Source: an uncultured Clostridia bacterium (GTDB lineage: Bacteria; Bacillota; Clostridia; Oscillospirales; Oscillospiraceae). Taken from it: 51,149 bases of DNA. Positions within the stretch are counted from its first letter, which is position 1, and the number at the start of each line of letters is the position of its first letter. Under the pieces are notes generated by a model that had not been told where the DNA came from, searched no databases, and was given only the letters and a program-made list of their open reading frames with translations. The translations under genes were made by a program, and so were the position numbers. The stretch covers positions 1-51,149 of the forward strand of contig CAMGRL010000012.1 of assembly GCA_946061515.1 (NCBI GenBank). Direction: 5' to 3'. This document shows, one piece after another, positions 8,801-16,146 of this stretch.

Positions 8801-9387
8801 TCGCACATGTCCTTCAGGTCCTCGTAATCCCAAACTTCGATCTTCTGCAGCTCGTGGGAGGTGCGGAAGCCGTCGAAGAAGTTCAGGAAGGGAACGCGGC
8901 CCTTGATGGCGGCCAAATGGGCCACGGGGGACAGGTCCATGACTTCCTGGACGTTGCTCTCAGCCAGCATGGCAAAACCGGTCTGGCGGCAGGCCATAAC
9001 GTCGCTGTGATCGCCGAAGATGTTCAGGGTGTGGCTGGCCAGAGTACGTGCGCTGACGTGGAACACGCCGGGCAGCAGCTCGCCTGCGATCTTGTACATG
9101 TTGGGGATCATCAGCAGCAGGCCCTGAGAAGCGGTGTAAGTGGTGGTCAGAGCACCGGCATTCAGGGAGCCGTGAACAGCGCCGGCGGCGCCTGCCTCAG
9201 ACTGCATCTCCTGGACCTTGACGGTAGAACCGAAAATGTTCTTTCTGCCGTTGGCGGACCACTGGTCAACATAGTCGGCCATGGGGCTGGAGGGAGTGAT
9301 GGGGTAGATTGCTGCGACTTCGGTGAATGCGTAGGATACATGGGCGGCAGCAGTGTTACCGTCCATGGTTTTGAAGTGTCTCTGCAT
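5863..9387 (-). CDS. nifJ: Pyruvate:ferredoxin (flavodoxin) oxidoreductase
   Basis: This single-chain enzyme oxidises pyruvate with CoA to acetyl-CoA, CO2 and reduced ferredoxin, the core step of anaerobic energy metabolism. In order: the N-terminal TPP domain (YPITPSSPMADYVD near residue 28), the central domains, two 4Fe-4S ferredoxin motifs (CIQCNKCAFVCPH near 695 and CMGCGVCVGQC near 752), the CAGCAETSY cluster site near 817, and the C-terminal TPP/Mg motif near 1000 (NTEVYSNTGGQASK). With the start at 9387 the product has 1174 residues, normal for the family. In-frame ATGs at 9399, 9405 and 9444 are alternatives; only a GGAG at 9400-9403 is visible, so the exact start is uncertain. Confidence 0.95.
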   Translation of the reverse strand: MQRHFKTMDGNTAAAHVSYAFTEVAAIYPITPSSPMADYVDQWSANGRKNIFGSTVKVQEMQSEAGAAGAVHGSLNAGALTTTYTASQGLLLMIPNMYKIAGELLPGVFHVSARTLASHTLNIFGDHSDVMACRQTGFAMLAESNVQEVMDLSPVAHLAAIKGRVPFLNFFDGFRTSHELQKIEVWDYEDLKDMCDMDAVEAFRARALNSQHPVMRGSHENGDIFFQNREASNTYYNAVPAIVEEYMGKVNAKLGTDYQLFNYYGAPDADRVIVAMGSICDVAEEVIDYMNAHGEKVGLVKVRLFRPFCPEKLLAAIPASCKKLAVLDRTKEPGAQGEPLYLDVVTALANAGKTDVTVIGGRYGLGSKDTPPASVFAVYNELAKAAPKRQFTIGIVDDVTNLSLEEVPAPATAAEGTIECKFWGLGGDGTVGANKNSIKIIGDHTDKYVQAYFQYDSKKTGGVTVSHLRFGDKLIKSPYYINKADFVACHVPSYITKGFPIVRDVKPGGVFLVNCQWSFEELEHHLDAASKRYIANNNIQLYMINAIDLAKKIGMGKRTNTILQSAFFSLAKVMPEAEAIQYMKDAALHSYLKKGQDVVDMNYAAIDAGATAYVKVEVPAEWANAVDHTEAKAKTGREKTVKMVTSILDPVDKMDGDSLPVSAFVDHADGTFELGAAAYEKRGIAVSVPKWDAEKCIQCNKCAFVCPHATIRPFALTAEEAAAAPAQTKLADIKGIKGCDYKFSMAVSALDCMGCGVCVGQCAVHAIEMVPMESQLDQQEVFDYMVANVAEKKELFKAENPKFSQFAQPYLEFSGSCAGCAETSYARLVTQLFGDHMLISNATGCSSIWGGPAATSPYTVNKEGHGPAWANSLFEDNAEHGLGMFLGQKKIRDDLKPSVEFIAANASNADIKKAAEDYLATYDDGNANQEPSKRLVALLEANGACCEHAEKVLKGKDFLNKKSCWIFGGDGWAFDIGYGGVDHVLASGEDVNIFVFNTEVYSNTGGQASKASNIGQVAQFAAAGKETKSKALAEMAMTYGYVYVAQIAMGANQLQTMKAIAEAEAHKGPSLIIAYAPCEMHSIKGGMTNCQLEMDKAVKCGYWNLFRFNPNAEKPFTLDSKEPAGGYQEFLMNEARYSRLTREFPERATDLFAKNEANAKERYEHLMKLKALYE

Positions 9388-9448
9388 TTCTATGTTCATC
9401 TCCATTGCAAAATATTGACTATCTCGGCCCGTTATACGAGCCATTGAC

Positions 9449-9477
9449 AGTTTAACATCAAATCGTCAACTTGTAAA
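9449..9477 (-). promoter_or_regulatory. Possible promoter of nifJ
   Basis: On the - strand, TTTACA (9472-9477) and TAAACT (9449-9454) are 17 bases apart. The match is moderate. Confidence 0.35.
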
Positions 9478-9584
9478 CATGCAAGCTCAATAAAATTCCT
9501 GCAAATAATTCAAATTTTGCCCATTCTTTATGACTGAACTGACAAAGTGTCGTTATAGGGAAAATAAATTGTGCGTTTTTTTAC

Positions 9585-9613
9585 TTGTGCTTTTTGAAGT
9601 AATGGTTTATAAT
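9585..9613 (+). promoter_or_regulatory. Promoter of the yloU-fakA operon
   Basis: TTGTGC (9585-9590) and TATAAT (9608-9613) are 17 bases apart, about 50 bases before the Asp23-family gene. Confidence 0.6.
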
Positions 9614-9662
9614 CTTACAATCGGTCTATATGACCGTGAATGATGAAAGGAGATCGTCAGCT

Positions 9663-10013
9663 ATGGTGAACATCATCAACGACTATGGGAAAATAAGCAT
9701 CACCAGCGAGGTCTTTACCTATCTTGCGGGCGACGCTGCCACCAGCTGCTTCGGCGTCAAAGGCATGGCCGGCCGCAGCAAGGAAGGCGGGCCGCTGCAG
9801 CTGCTGCGCCGGGAATCCATGTCCAAGGGCGTGGAAGTGAAGTTCAACGACGACGGCAGTCTGTCCCTTGAACTGCATATCGGTGTGGACCACGGCGTGA
9901 ACATGGCCGCCGTTTCCCGCAGCATTATGAACGAGGTCAGCTACAAGCTGTCCAAATCCACCGGAGTCCCTGTGAAGAACGTGGATGTCTATATAGATAC
10001 AATAATCGGATAA
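9663..10013 (+). CDS. Asp23/Gls24 family envelope stress response protein (YloU-like)
   Basis: The 116-residue product is a compact Asp23 domain with the typical start (YGKISITSEVFTYLAGDAA) and the later VEVKFNDDGSLSLELHIGVDHGVN. Family members are cytosolic proteins linked to envelope or alkaline stress. The YloU subgroup is regularly found immediately before a DAK2/FakA-type gene, as here (30 bases apart). AAAGGAG lies about 10 bases before the ATG at 9663. The molecular function of YloU itself is not established. Confidence 0.85.
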   Translation: MVNIINDYGKISITSEVFTYLAGDAATSCFGVKGMAGRSKEGGPLQLLRRESMSKGVEVKFNDDGSLSLELHIGVDHGVNMAAVSRSIMNEVSYKLSKSTGVPVKNVDVYIDTIIG

Positions 10014-10043
10014 GCTTTCGCTGATCCCCGGAGGTGCTTTCAC

Positions 10044-11723
10044 TTGAGAGATTATATCGACGCCGCCGCGTTTAAGGAAATGATCCTGTGTGCGGACGCG
10101 GCCCTGCACGAAAATATTCAAAAGGTAAACGAACTGAACGTATTCCCCGTGCCCGACGGAGATACCGGCACGAACATGGGCCTTACGCTCAACAACGCGG
10201 CCACCGAGCTGCGCAAGAAGAACTTTGTCTCCCTGGACGCCGCGGCCGACTGCGTGGCCTCCGCCCTGCTGCGGGGCGCCCGAGGCAATTCCGGCGTTAT
10301 CCTGTCCCTGCTGTTCCGGGGCATTTCCCGCCGGCTCAAGGGACTTGAGTCTGCCGGGACCGTGGAATTTGCCGGCGCCATGTCTGACGGCGTGGAGGCC
10401 GCTTACAAAGCGGTCATGAAGCCTGCCGAGGGCACTATCCTCACCGTCTCCCGTCTGGCGGCTGCCGCCGCCGTGGAAGCGGCCAACGCCGGGGCCAGCC
10501 TGGAAAACGCGCTGGTCTGCGCCATCAAGGCCGGCGACGAGGCCCTGGAAAACACCGTGAACATGAACCCCGTGCTGAAAAAGGCCGGCGTCATCGACGC
10601 GGGCGGCATGGGCTACATGATCATTCTCAAAGCCATGCTGGCCTCCCTGCGAGGCGAGGTCACCGCGCCCGAAGAGGGCGGCGACTTCAGCGCCTTTGCG
10701 GAGAGCAGCGCCTTTGACGTGTTCGACACTGAGGACATCACCTTTGCCTTTGACACCGTGTTCATCGTCCGCAAGAAAACGCCGGATGTGGATCTGGAGC
10801 CGTTGCGCAAGTACCTGTCCAGCATCGGCGATTCTCTGGTCATCGGCGATGACGACGAGGCCTTCAAGGTCCATGTGCACACCAATATCCCCGGCAACGC
10901 CCTGAACGAGGCCCAGAAGTACGGCACCCTGGAGCTGGCAAAGATCGAGAACATGCGCACCCAGCACGAGGATCTGCTGGCCGGCAAGAAGGCCCAGAGC
11001 ACCGACGATCTGGAGCAGATCGAGAAGGAGCTGGAGGAGCAGGAAAATGCCGTTGCCGCACCGGAGAAGGAGTTCGGCGTGGTGACCGTCTGCGCCGGAG
11101 CGGGCATGGAGGCCCTGTTCCGGGAGCTGGGCGCCGACGGTATCGTCACCGGCGGACAGACCATGAACCCCTCCACCGACGATATCCTGAAGGTCATCAA
11201 CAAGACCCCCGCCTCCACCGTGTTTGTGTTCCCCAACAATAAAAATATCACCATGGCGGCGGAGCAGTGCATCCCCCTGACCGAGAAAAAGGTCATTGTC
11301 ATGCCCACCAAGACCGTGCCCCAGGGCGTGTCCGCCCTGCTGAACTTCAACCCCGACGAGGGGGAAGAGCAGATGGTCTCCACTATGCAGGAAGCCATCT
11401 CCAATGTGCACACCGCCATGATCACCTACGCGGCCCGGGATTCCGATTTTGACGGGCACAACATCCATGCGGGCGAGTATCTGGCCCTGCTGGACGGCGC
11501 GCTCATCGGCAGCTACACCAATATCAAGACCCTGTTCAAGGAACTGAGCTGGGCCTTTGACGAGTTCGACCCGGAGTTCATCACCGTGTATTACGGCGAG
11601 GACGTGAAAGAGGACGAGGCAAACGAGTCCGCCCAGACCATTATCGGCTGCTTCCCCGACGCGGACGTCAGCGTAGTCAGCGGCGGCCAGCCGGTGTACT
11701 ATTACATGATCTCAGTGGAATAA
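10044..11723 (+). CDS. fakA: DAK2 domain protein, fatty acid kinase subunit A-like (YloV)
   Basis: FakA-type proteins supply the ATP-binding DAK2 domain that phosphorylates fatty acids held by FakB (DegV) partners, feeding exogenous fatty acids into phospholipid. The 559-residue product has the DAK2 nucleotide motif NVFPVPDGDTGTNM (32-45), GARGNSGVILSLLFRG, a Glu-rich linker (about 325-345) and a C-terminal DegV-like half. Translation begins at TTG 10044, with GGAGG 9 bases upstream, giving the usual family N-terminus. It is operonic with the Asp23 gene. No fakB is in the window. The acyl-kinase role comes from family knowledge. Confidence 0.88.
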   Translation: MRDYIDAAAFKEMILCADAALHENIQKVNELNVFPVPDGDTGTNMGLTLNNAATELRKKNFVSLDAAADCVASALLRGARGNSGVILSLLFRGISRRLKGLESAGTVEFAGAMSDGVEAAYKAVMKPAEGTILTVSRLAAAAAVEAANAGASLENALVCAIKAGDEALENTVNMNPVLKKAGVIDAGGMGYMIILKAMLASLRGEVTAPEEGGDFSAFAESSAFDVFDTEDITFAFDTVFIVRKKTPDVDLEPLRKYLSSIGDSLVIGDDDEAFKVHVHTNIPGNALNEAQKYGTLELAKIENMRTQHEDLLAGKKAQSTDDLEQIEKELEEQENAVAAPEKEFGVVTVCAGAGMEALFRELGADGIVTGGQTMNPSTDDILKVINKTPASTVFVFPNNKNITMAAEQCIPLTEKKVIVMPTKTVPQGVSALLNFNPDEGEEQMVSTMQEAISNVHTAMITYAARDSDFDGHNIHAGEYLALLDGALIGSYTNIKTLFKELSWAFDEFDPEFITVYYGEDVKEDEANESAQTIIGCFPDADVSVVSGGQPVYYYMISVE

Positions 11724-11737
11724 ATCAATAAAAATGT

Positions 11738-11765
11738 AAGCGCCCGCCATTCCTGGCGGGCGCTT
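11738..11765 (+). terminator. Terminator-like hairpin after fakA
   Basis: The perfect 11-base arms AAGCGCCCGCC and GGCGGGCGCTT are separated by 6 bases. Few T residues follow, so termination may be inefficient. Confidence 0.6.
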
Positions 11766-11788
11766 GCTGTTCCCGGGCGGCCTGAAAA

Positions 11789-11908
11789 AGGCTCCCCTTG
11801 TCAGGGGAGCTGTCACGGCAAAGCCGTGACTGAGGGGTAGTCAAAGGTAGCGATGAGGCAAACCCCTCCGCTTCGCTTCGCTCAGCACCTCCCCTGTTAG
11901 GGGAGGCT
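11789..11908. repeat. Gene-less hairpin repeat related to the DUF559 element
   Basis: The left end is GCTCCCC-6 bases-GGGGAGC (11791-11810), then a GTCACGGC-aaa-GCCGTGAC hairpin (11812-11830), then TGAGGGG. The right end is CACC followed by the stem CCTCCCC-GGGGAGG (11888-11906) and CT. The same succession of stems borders the DUF559 gene near 50.5-51.0 kb; here only about 24 bases lie between the ends. It looks like a non-autonomous (MITE-like) relative of that element. Confidence 0.7.
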
Positions 11909-11944
11909 GTACGCCGCGCGGTAAAAGCCTTCCCCGTTTTTCCC

Positions 11945-12036
11945 GTCATTCTGAACCGCGAAGCGGTGAAGAATCCCGCGAACAGAAGTGCCTTCTTCTG
12001 CCCCCGGCAGCGGCGGACCGCAATTCTCAGAATGAC
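11945..12036. repeat. 92 bp element with GTCATTCTGA inverted ends
   Basis: GTCATTCTGA at 11945-11954 and TCAGAATGAC at 12027-12036 are perfect 10-base terminal inverted repeats around 72 bases, with an inner ACCGC-gaa-GCGGT hairpin. Similar CATTCTGA...AAGAATCC units are widespread intergenic repeats in gut Firmicutes (recalled, not searched). Together with the preceding repeat it fills most of the 400-base gap between fakA and the UPF0291 gene; no coding sequence is seen there. Confidence 0.6.
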
Positions 12037-12091
12037 AGCTTTTTGCTTTTGGTTCCCGACGGGTGCTTGTCCGGCTTTCCGGAATTGTACA

Positions 12092-12121
12092 GCAGGCAGG
12101 AGAAATAAAACTCCTGCCTGC
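12092..12121 (-). terminator. Hairpin downstream of the UPF0291 gene
   Basis: GCAGGCAGGAG and CTCCTGCCTGC form a perfect 11-base stem with an AT-rich 8-base loop, directly after the leftward UPF0291 gene. No U-tract follows on the - strand. Confidence 0.5.
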
Positions 12122-12126
12122 CCGTT

Positions 12127-12333
12127 TTACTGACCCTTTTTCGGCAATTTGTGCTTTTTCCCGTCGGGGGTCTGGATATAGGTGTTTTCCAGCACAGCAA
12201 TGGTGCTTCTGCGCCAGTCCTCGATGTATTCTTTCCTTAATGCGTCGCGCTCTGAAAGCTCTTCTGCCGTCAGCTCGCGCTGCTTGGCCAGGCGGGCCAG
12301 CTCGTTGATCCGGTCAATTTTTTTCTGTTCCAT
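12127..12333 (-). CDS. UPF0291/DUF896 family protein (YnzC-like)
   Basis: The 68-residue protein contains the DUF896 pattern almost throughout: an N-terminal helix ending in INELARLAKQRELTAEE, then RDALRKEYIEDWR and a basic tail ending in LPKKGQ. Such proteins are small two-helix cytoplasmic proteins of unknown function. GAGGAG precedes the ATG, and the gene begins 3 bases after the yfbR stop, so the two are cotranscribed. Confidence 0.9.
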   Translation of the reverse strand: MEQKKIDRINELARLAKQRELTAEELSERDALRKEYIEDWRRSTIAVLENTYIQTPDGKKHKLPKKGQ

Positions 12334-12336
12334 GTT

Positions 12337-12927
12337 TTACTCCTCTATGGTCCCCAGCTCGTCCAGCGTCAGCTCAAAAGCGGGGATGAAATGCTCCAGG
12401 AAATACTGTACCTCCGGCAGGGGGCTCGCCTCCAGAATAGCCCGGGTCTGCTTCTCTGCCGAGAGGAACTCATCGTTGCCGGTCTTGCGCTCCTCAATAC
12501 ATTTAATGTAGGCGGAGAGCTTGTCCGCCGCCTTGACCAGGTCGTGGAGCCGTTCCTGGGTTTCCCCGGTGAGCAGCGGCTCATAGGCGCCCCGGATCTC
12601 TTCGGGCAGGGTAGCCAACAGCTTTTGACAGGCCAGCTCCTCCACCTGCTTGTAGGCCCCCATGATCTCCGGGCTGTGATACTTGATGGGGGTGGGCAGG
12701 TCGCCGGTCAAAATCTCCGAGCAGTCGTGGTACAGGGCCACGGCGGCGCACTCGTTGGGGTCGCAGGGGATGTGGTACACGTCCCGGCGGATGACGCCCA
12801 GGGCGTGGGCGATCACCGCCGCCATGTGGCTGTGCTCCTGGATGTTCTCCGGCAGGGCGTTTCGCATCAGGCTCCAGCGGCCGATATAGCGCATACGGGA
12901 TATATAGGCAAAGAAATTGTCGCTCAT
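12337..12927 (-). CDS. yfbR: HD-domain 5'-deoxynucleotidase (YfbR-like)
   Basis: The 196-residue product closely resembles E. coli YfbR (199 residues), a cytoplasmic metal-dependent phosphatase acting on deoxyribonucleoside 5'-monophosphates. Visible matches are ISRMRYIGRWSLMRN at the start, ENIQEHSHMAAVIAHAL (first metal His), LYHDCSEILTGDLPTPIKY (HD motif) and KAADKLSAYIKCIEE. The start at 12927 gives the family N-terminus and has GGAG upstream. It is first in a two-gene operon with the UPF0291 gene. Nucleotide-pool control is the likely role. Confidence 0.9.
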   Translation of the reverse strand: MSDNFFAYISRMRYIGRWSLMRNALPENIQEHSHMAAVIAHALGVIRRDVYHIPCDPNECAAVALYHDCSEILTGDLPTPIKYHSPEIMGAYKQVEELACQKLLATLPEEIRGAYEPLLTGETQERLHDLVKAADKLSAYIKCIEERKTGNDEFLSAEKQTRAILEASPLPEVQYFLEHFIPAFELTLDELGTIEE

Positions 12928-12958
12928 AAGTTTCTCCGTTTCTGTTTTGGTGGGGCCC

Positions 12959-12987
12959 ATTGTATCACGGGCGGGAGGGCATTGCAA
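12959..12987 (-). promoter_or_regulatory. Promoter of yfbR
   Basis: On the - strand, TTGCAA (12982-12987) and TACAAT (12959-12964) are 17 bases apart. Confidence 0.6.
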
Positions 12988-13075
12988 TACAGACCATCGG
13001 GGACGGAGCTCTGCGTTCCGTCCTTCCGGGAGAGGCATGATGACACGGTCTGCAAGCGCAAAAGGGCTTGCGGAT

Positions 13076-13474
13076 TTAACCGTCATGGCCGGACCGGCGG
13101 AATGTTCTGGACAGAAGCAGCGTTCCTATCGTTAATGCGGTGATGGGAATGTTCTGGGGAGAGATGACCAGAAAGAAGAATACCTTCAGGGACTGACCGA
13201 TCATGATCTGCGCGTTGTTTGAACGGACATATGCGGCAGATAAGAGGAGCAGCAGAAGGTAATTCAGAATAAGCAGGATAAAAAGTGCGGGGCATAATTT
13301 CTTCAGCTTGTTTGCGTATTGGCCCTGCGCGTTCTTCCTCTGCTTGTTTATCGCGTACAATGCGATAAAGTCACTTACCAGGAGAGCAACAAAAATAATA
13401 GCATAACACAGGAATAAAATTTTGAGCACCAATGCAAAACCCCTCCGATCTTCAAAGCCGAACAGCTGTTCCAT
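13076..13474 (-). CDS. Small membrane protein of unknown function
   Basis: I do not recognise this 132-residue protein. It has three clear hydrophobic segments (about 15-40, 62-82 and 96-122) and a basic cytoplasmic loop between the first two (NKQRKNAQGQYANKLKK). Codon use is more AT-rich than that of the neighbours. Its reality is supported by a strong promoter only 20 bases upstream; the ribosome binding site is weak. It diverges from typA. Confidence 0.6.
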   Translation of the reverse strand: MEQLFGFEDRRGFALVLKILFLCYAIIFVALLVSDFIALYAINKQRKNAQGQYANKLKKLCPALFILLILNYLLLLLLSAAYVRSNNAQIMIGQSLKVFFFLVISPQNIPITALTIGTLLLSRTFRRSGHDG

Positions 13475-13501
13475 CCTGAATAGGGCTTCTTTGTTTACTA
13501 T

Positions 13502-13530
13502 ATTATATAAGTTTTCCCATTTCGGGTCAA
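13502..13530 (-). promoter_or_regulatory. Promoter of the small membrane protein gene
   Basis: On the - strand, TTGACC (13525-13530) and TATAAT (13502-13507) are 17 bases apart. Confidence 0.7.
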
Positions 13531-13568
13531 GACAGGAAGAAAAAACAAGGAAAGCCGGGGAAACAGTG

Positions 13569-13597
13569 TTGCAATTTTATAGGGAAGGTGTTAAAAT
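13569..13597 (+). promoter_or_regulatory. Promoter of typA
   Basis: TTGCAA (13569-13574) and TAAAAT (13592-13597) are 17 bases apart, about 60 bases before the typA start. Confidence 0.6.
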
Positions 13598-13658
13598 TCA
13601 GTTTTGTGTTGAAAATAAAGAGAAACAGATATTTTTTTACTCAGGGAGCTGCAATTTT

Positions 13659-15479
13659 ATGGATAAACTCAGAAACGTCGCCATTATCGCCCACGTTGAC
13701 CACGGCAAGACCACCCTGGTGGATGAGATGCTCAAGCAGTCCGGCGTGTACCGGGAAAATCAGGAAGTGGTGGAGCGCGTGATGGACTCCAACGACCTGG
13801 AGCGCGAGCGCGGCATCACCATCATGGCCAAGAACACCGCCGTATGGTACGGCGACACCAAGATCAATATCGTAGACACCCCGGGCCACGCCGACTTCGG
13901 CGGCGAGGTGGAGCGCATTCTGAAGATGGTCAACGGCGTTATCCTGCTGGTGGACGCCGCCGAGGGCCCCATGCCCCAGACCCGTTTCGTCCTCAGCCGG
14001 GCGTTGGAAATGGGCCACCGGGTCATCGTGGTGGTCAACAAGATCGACCGCCCCGACCAGCGCATCCACGAGGTCATCGACGAGGTGCTGGAGCTGCTGA
14101 TGGATCTGGACGCCACCGACGAGCAGCTGGATTCCCCCATGCTCTTCTGCTCCGGCCGTCAGGGCACGGCCAGCTATTCCCCCGACGCTGTGGGCACAGA
14201 CTTAAAGCCCCTGTTCGAGACCATTTTAGAGTACATCCCCGCACCGGAGATGGACGAGGACGCCCCCTTCCAGATGCTGGTCAGCAGCATAGATTATAAT
14301 GAATATGTGGGCCGCATTGCCATCGGCCGCATTGAGCGGGGCGTGATCCGCCAGAACCAGGAGATCGAGGTCTGCAACTACCACGATCCGGACGCCGCCC
14401 CCGCGCGGGCCAAGGCCGTCTCCCTGTACCAGTTTGACGGGCTGAACCGGGTCCCCGTCACCGAGGCGGGCGCCGGAAACATCATCGCCATGAGCGGCAT
14501 CGGCGAGATCACCATCGGCGACACCATCTGCGCCAAGGGCTTTGCGGAGCCTCTGGCCTTCGTGAAGATCGGCGCGCCCACCCTGGAGATGACCTTCTCC
14601 GTAAACGACAGCCCCTTTGCCGGCCGTGAGGGCAAGTTTGTCACCTCCCGCCAGATCCGGGACCGCCTGATGCGGGAGACCCTGAAGGACGTGTCCCTGA
14701 GAGTCACCGACGTGCCCGACAGCACCGACAGCTTCAACGTGGCGGGCCGGGGCGAAATGAGCCTGTCCATCCTGATCGAGACCATGCGCCGCGAGGGTTA
14801 TGAGTTCCAGGTGTCTCCTCCCCGCGTGCTGTACCAGGAGATCGACGGCAAGATCTGCGAGCCTGTGGAGCGTGTGGTTGTGGACGTGCCCCAGGACTAT
14901 ATGGGCTCCGTCATGGAGAAGCTGGGCGCGCGCAAGGGCGAATTTGTGGAGATGACCCCTGTGGGCAGCCGCATGAAGATGGAATTTCTTGTCCCCTCCC
15001 GGGGCCTCTTCGGCTACCGGAACGAGTTTTTGACCGACACCAAGGGCGAGGGCATCCTGGCCTCCGTGTTCGAGCGCTATGAGCCCTACAAGGGCGACAT
15101 TGCCCGCCGCAACACCGGCTCTCTCATCGCCTTTGAGACCGGCGAGGCCGTGGCCTACGGCCTGTGGAACGCCCAGGATCGCGGTGCCCTGTTCATCTCG
15201 CCGGGCACCAAGGTCTACGCCGGCATGATCGTAGGCGTCTGCCCCAAGAGCGACGATGTGCCCGTCAACGTCTGCCGCACCAAGCACCTGACCAACACCC
15301 GCGCCTCCGGCTCCGACGAGGCCCTGCGCCTGATCCCGCCCCGCCAGCTCAGTCTGGAGCAGTGCCTGGAATTTCTGGCCGACGACGAGCTGCTTGAGGT
15401 GACGCCCAAGAACCTGCGCCTGCGCAAGAGCATCCTGGATCACAGCCTGCGCATGAAGACCCTGATGCGCAACCGGTAA
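13659..15479 (+). CDS. typA: Translational GTPase TypA/BipA
   Basis: TypA is a ribosome-binding GTPase of the EF-G family that helps 50S assembly and growth under stress or cold. The 606-residue product has the normal length. G1 is AHVDHGKTT (11-19), the switch region RERGITI, G3 DTPGHADFGGE and G4 NKID; the EF-G-like C-terminal domains follow (MGSVMEKLGARKGEF, FGYRNEFLTDTKGEG). The ATG at 13659 gives the standard MDKLRNVAIIAHVDHG start, with GGAG 11 bases upstream; longer in-frame extensions have no support. It is transcribed alone. Confidence 0.96.
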   Translation: MDKLRNVAIIAHVDHGKTTLVDEMLKQSGVYRENQEVVERVMDSNDLERERGITIMAKNTAVWYGDTKINIVDTPGHADFGGEVERILKMVNGVILLVDAAEGPMPQTRFVLSRALEMGHRVIVVVNKIDRPDQRIHEVIDEVLELLMDLDATDEQLDSPMLFCSGRQGTASYSPDAVGTDLKPLFETILEYIPAPEMDEDAPFQMLVSSIDYNEYVGRIAIGRIERGVIRQNQEIEVCNYHDPDAAPARAKAVSLYQFDGLNRVPVTEAGAGNIIAMSGIGEITIGDTICAKGFAEPLAFVKIGAPTLEMTFSVNDSPFAGREGKFVTSRQIRDRLMRETLKDVSLRVTDVPDSTDSFNVAGRGEMSLSILIETMRREGYEFQVSPPRVLYQEIDGKICEPVERVVVDVPQDYMGSVMEKLGARKGEFVEMTPVGSRMKMEFLVPSRGLFGYRNEFLTDTKGEGILASVFERYEPYKGDIARRNTGSLIAFETGEAVAYGLWNAQDRGALFISPGTKVYAGMIVGVCPKSDDVPVNVCRTKHLTNTRASGSDEALRLIPPRQLSLEQCLEFLADDELLEVTPKNLRLRKSILDHSLRMKTLMRNR

Positions 15480-15518
15480 TTTTTCACTGTAATTTACCGT
15501 TTGGTAACAGAATAATGG

Positions 15519-15547
15519 TTGACTTCCTGACGAAGAGATGTTAATAT
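15519..15547 (+). promoter_or_regulatory. Promoter of rpsO
   Basis: TTGACT (15519-15524) and TAATAT (15542-15547) are 17 bases apart. The leader that follows is about 105 bases long. Confidence 0.65.
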
Positions 15548-15555
15548 AAGCCAGT

Positions 15556-15655
15556 ATGCGCCCGTACGCTCAGCTTCGGGGTCATGCCGCCGCTGCGGTA
15601 GCCTTTCCGCCCGATGCTTGGCTGCAGGGTATAGCTTAAAGCAAGAAAGGGGATA
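15556..15655 (+). promoter_or_regulatory. Structured 5' leader of rpsO (possible S15 autoregulatory RNA)
   Basis: The leader is GC-rich with several short self-complementary stretches and ends in a good ribosome binding site. S15 commonly represses its own mRNA by binding the leader, but the folds differ between phyla. I cannot assign a known S15 leader class by eye. Confidence 0.35.
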
Positions 15656-15661
15656 ATCATT

Positions 15662-15928
15662 ATGATTACCAAAGAAAAGAAGACCGAAGTTATCAACAGC
15701 AACGCCACCCACGAGGGCGACACCGGTTCTCCCGAGGTCCAGATCGCCATTCTGTCCGAGCGTATCCTGGAGCTGACCGAGCATCTGAAGAAGCACCCCA
15801 ACGACGACCACAGCCGTCTGGGCATGTACAAGATGGTCGGTAAGCGCCGCCGCCTGCTGGACTACCTGGCCAAGAAGGACATCGAGCGTTACCGCGCGAT
15901 CATCGCCAAGCTGAACATCCGCAAGTAA
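15662..15928 (+). CDS. rpsO: Small ribosomal subunit protein uS15
   Basis: uS15 binds the central domain of 16S rRNA early in 30S assembly. The 88-residue product is full length with the conserved [43 protein letters not shown] and a basic C-terminus. AAAGGGG lies upstream of the ATG. It precedes pnp in the usual rpsO-pnp order, but a terminator separates the two. Confidence 0.97.
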   Translation: MITKEKKTEVINSNATHEGDTGSPEVQIAILSERILELTEHLKKHPNDDHSRLGMYKMVGKRRRLLDYLAKKDIERYRAIIAKLNIRK

Positions 15929-15971
15929 TTTCCTGTTCAGCTCTTTACTGAGGGTTATGAAGGTTTTTTAT

Positions 15972-15999
15972 GGGGACAATAGTATAATATTGTCCCCTT
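15972..15999 (+). terminator. Terminator of rpsO
   Basis: GGGGACAATA and TATTGTCCCC pair perfectly around 6 bases, followed by a pyrimidine-rich stretch. Some read-through into pnp is plausible, as in other bacteria. The 150-base stretch to pnp shows no gene, but could be a structured pnp leader. Confidence 0.65.
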
Positions 16000-16146
16000 C
16001 CCTTTGCCCTTAGTTGCCCCAGGAAGACAAAACCAGGGAGCTTCCGACGGATTAGTATTTGCAGCGGCACCGGAGCCTATCCGATCCCGCTTCAAGTGCT
16101 ATGACGCCGGCAGCTCCGCAGAAACAAAGAAGGAGAAGCAAAAGGC

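Noticed and set aside
5851-9447. A 1198-codon open frame on the + strand opposite nifJ
   Set aside because: The - strand encodes an unmistakable full-length oxidoreductase with all cofactor motifs. The opposite frame is low-complexity (Gly/Val/Leu/His-rich), as expected for the complement of GC-biased codons.
11789-12036. Possible CRISPR array or tRNA in the repeat-rich gap after fakA
   Set aside because: The repeats are single hairpin units, not evenly spaced direct repeats, and no cloverleaf with a T-arm could be drawn.
12063-12308. Short + strand frame overlapping the UPF0291 gene
   Set aside because: It overlaps a well-supported small gene on the other strand and has no family features.
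13422-13658. Upstream 79-residue extension of typA
   Set aside because: It would start inside the divergent membrane-protein gene and cross the predicted typA promoter; the family N-terminus begins at 13659.
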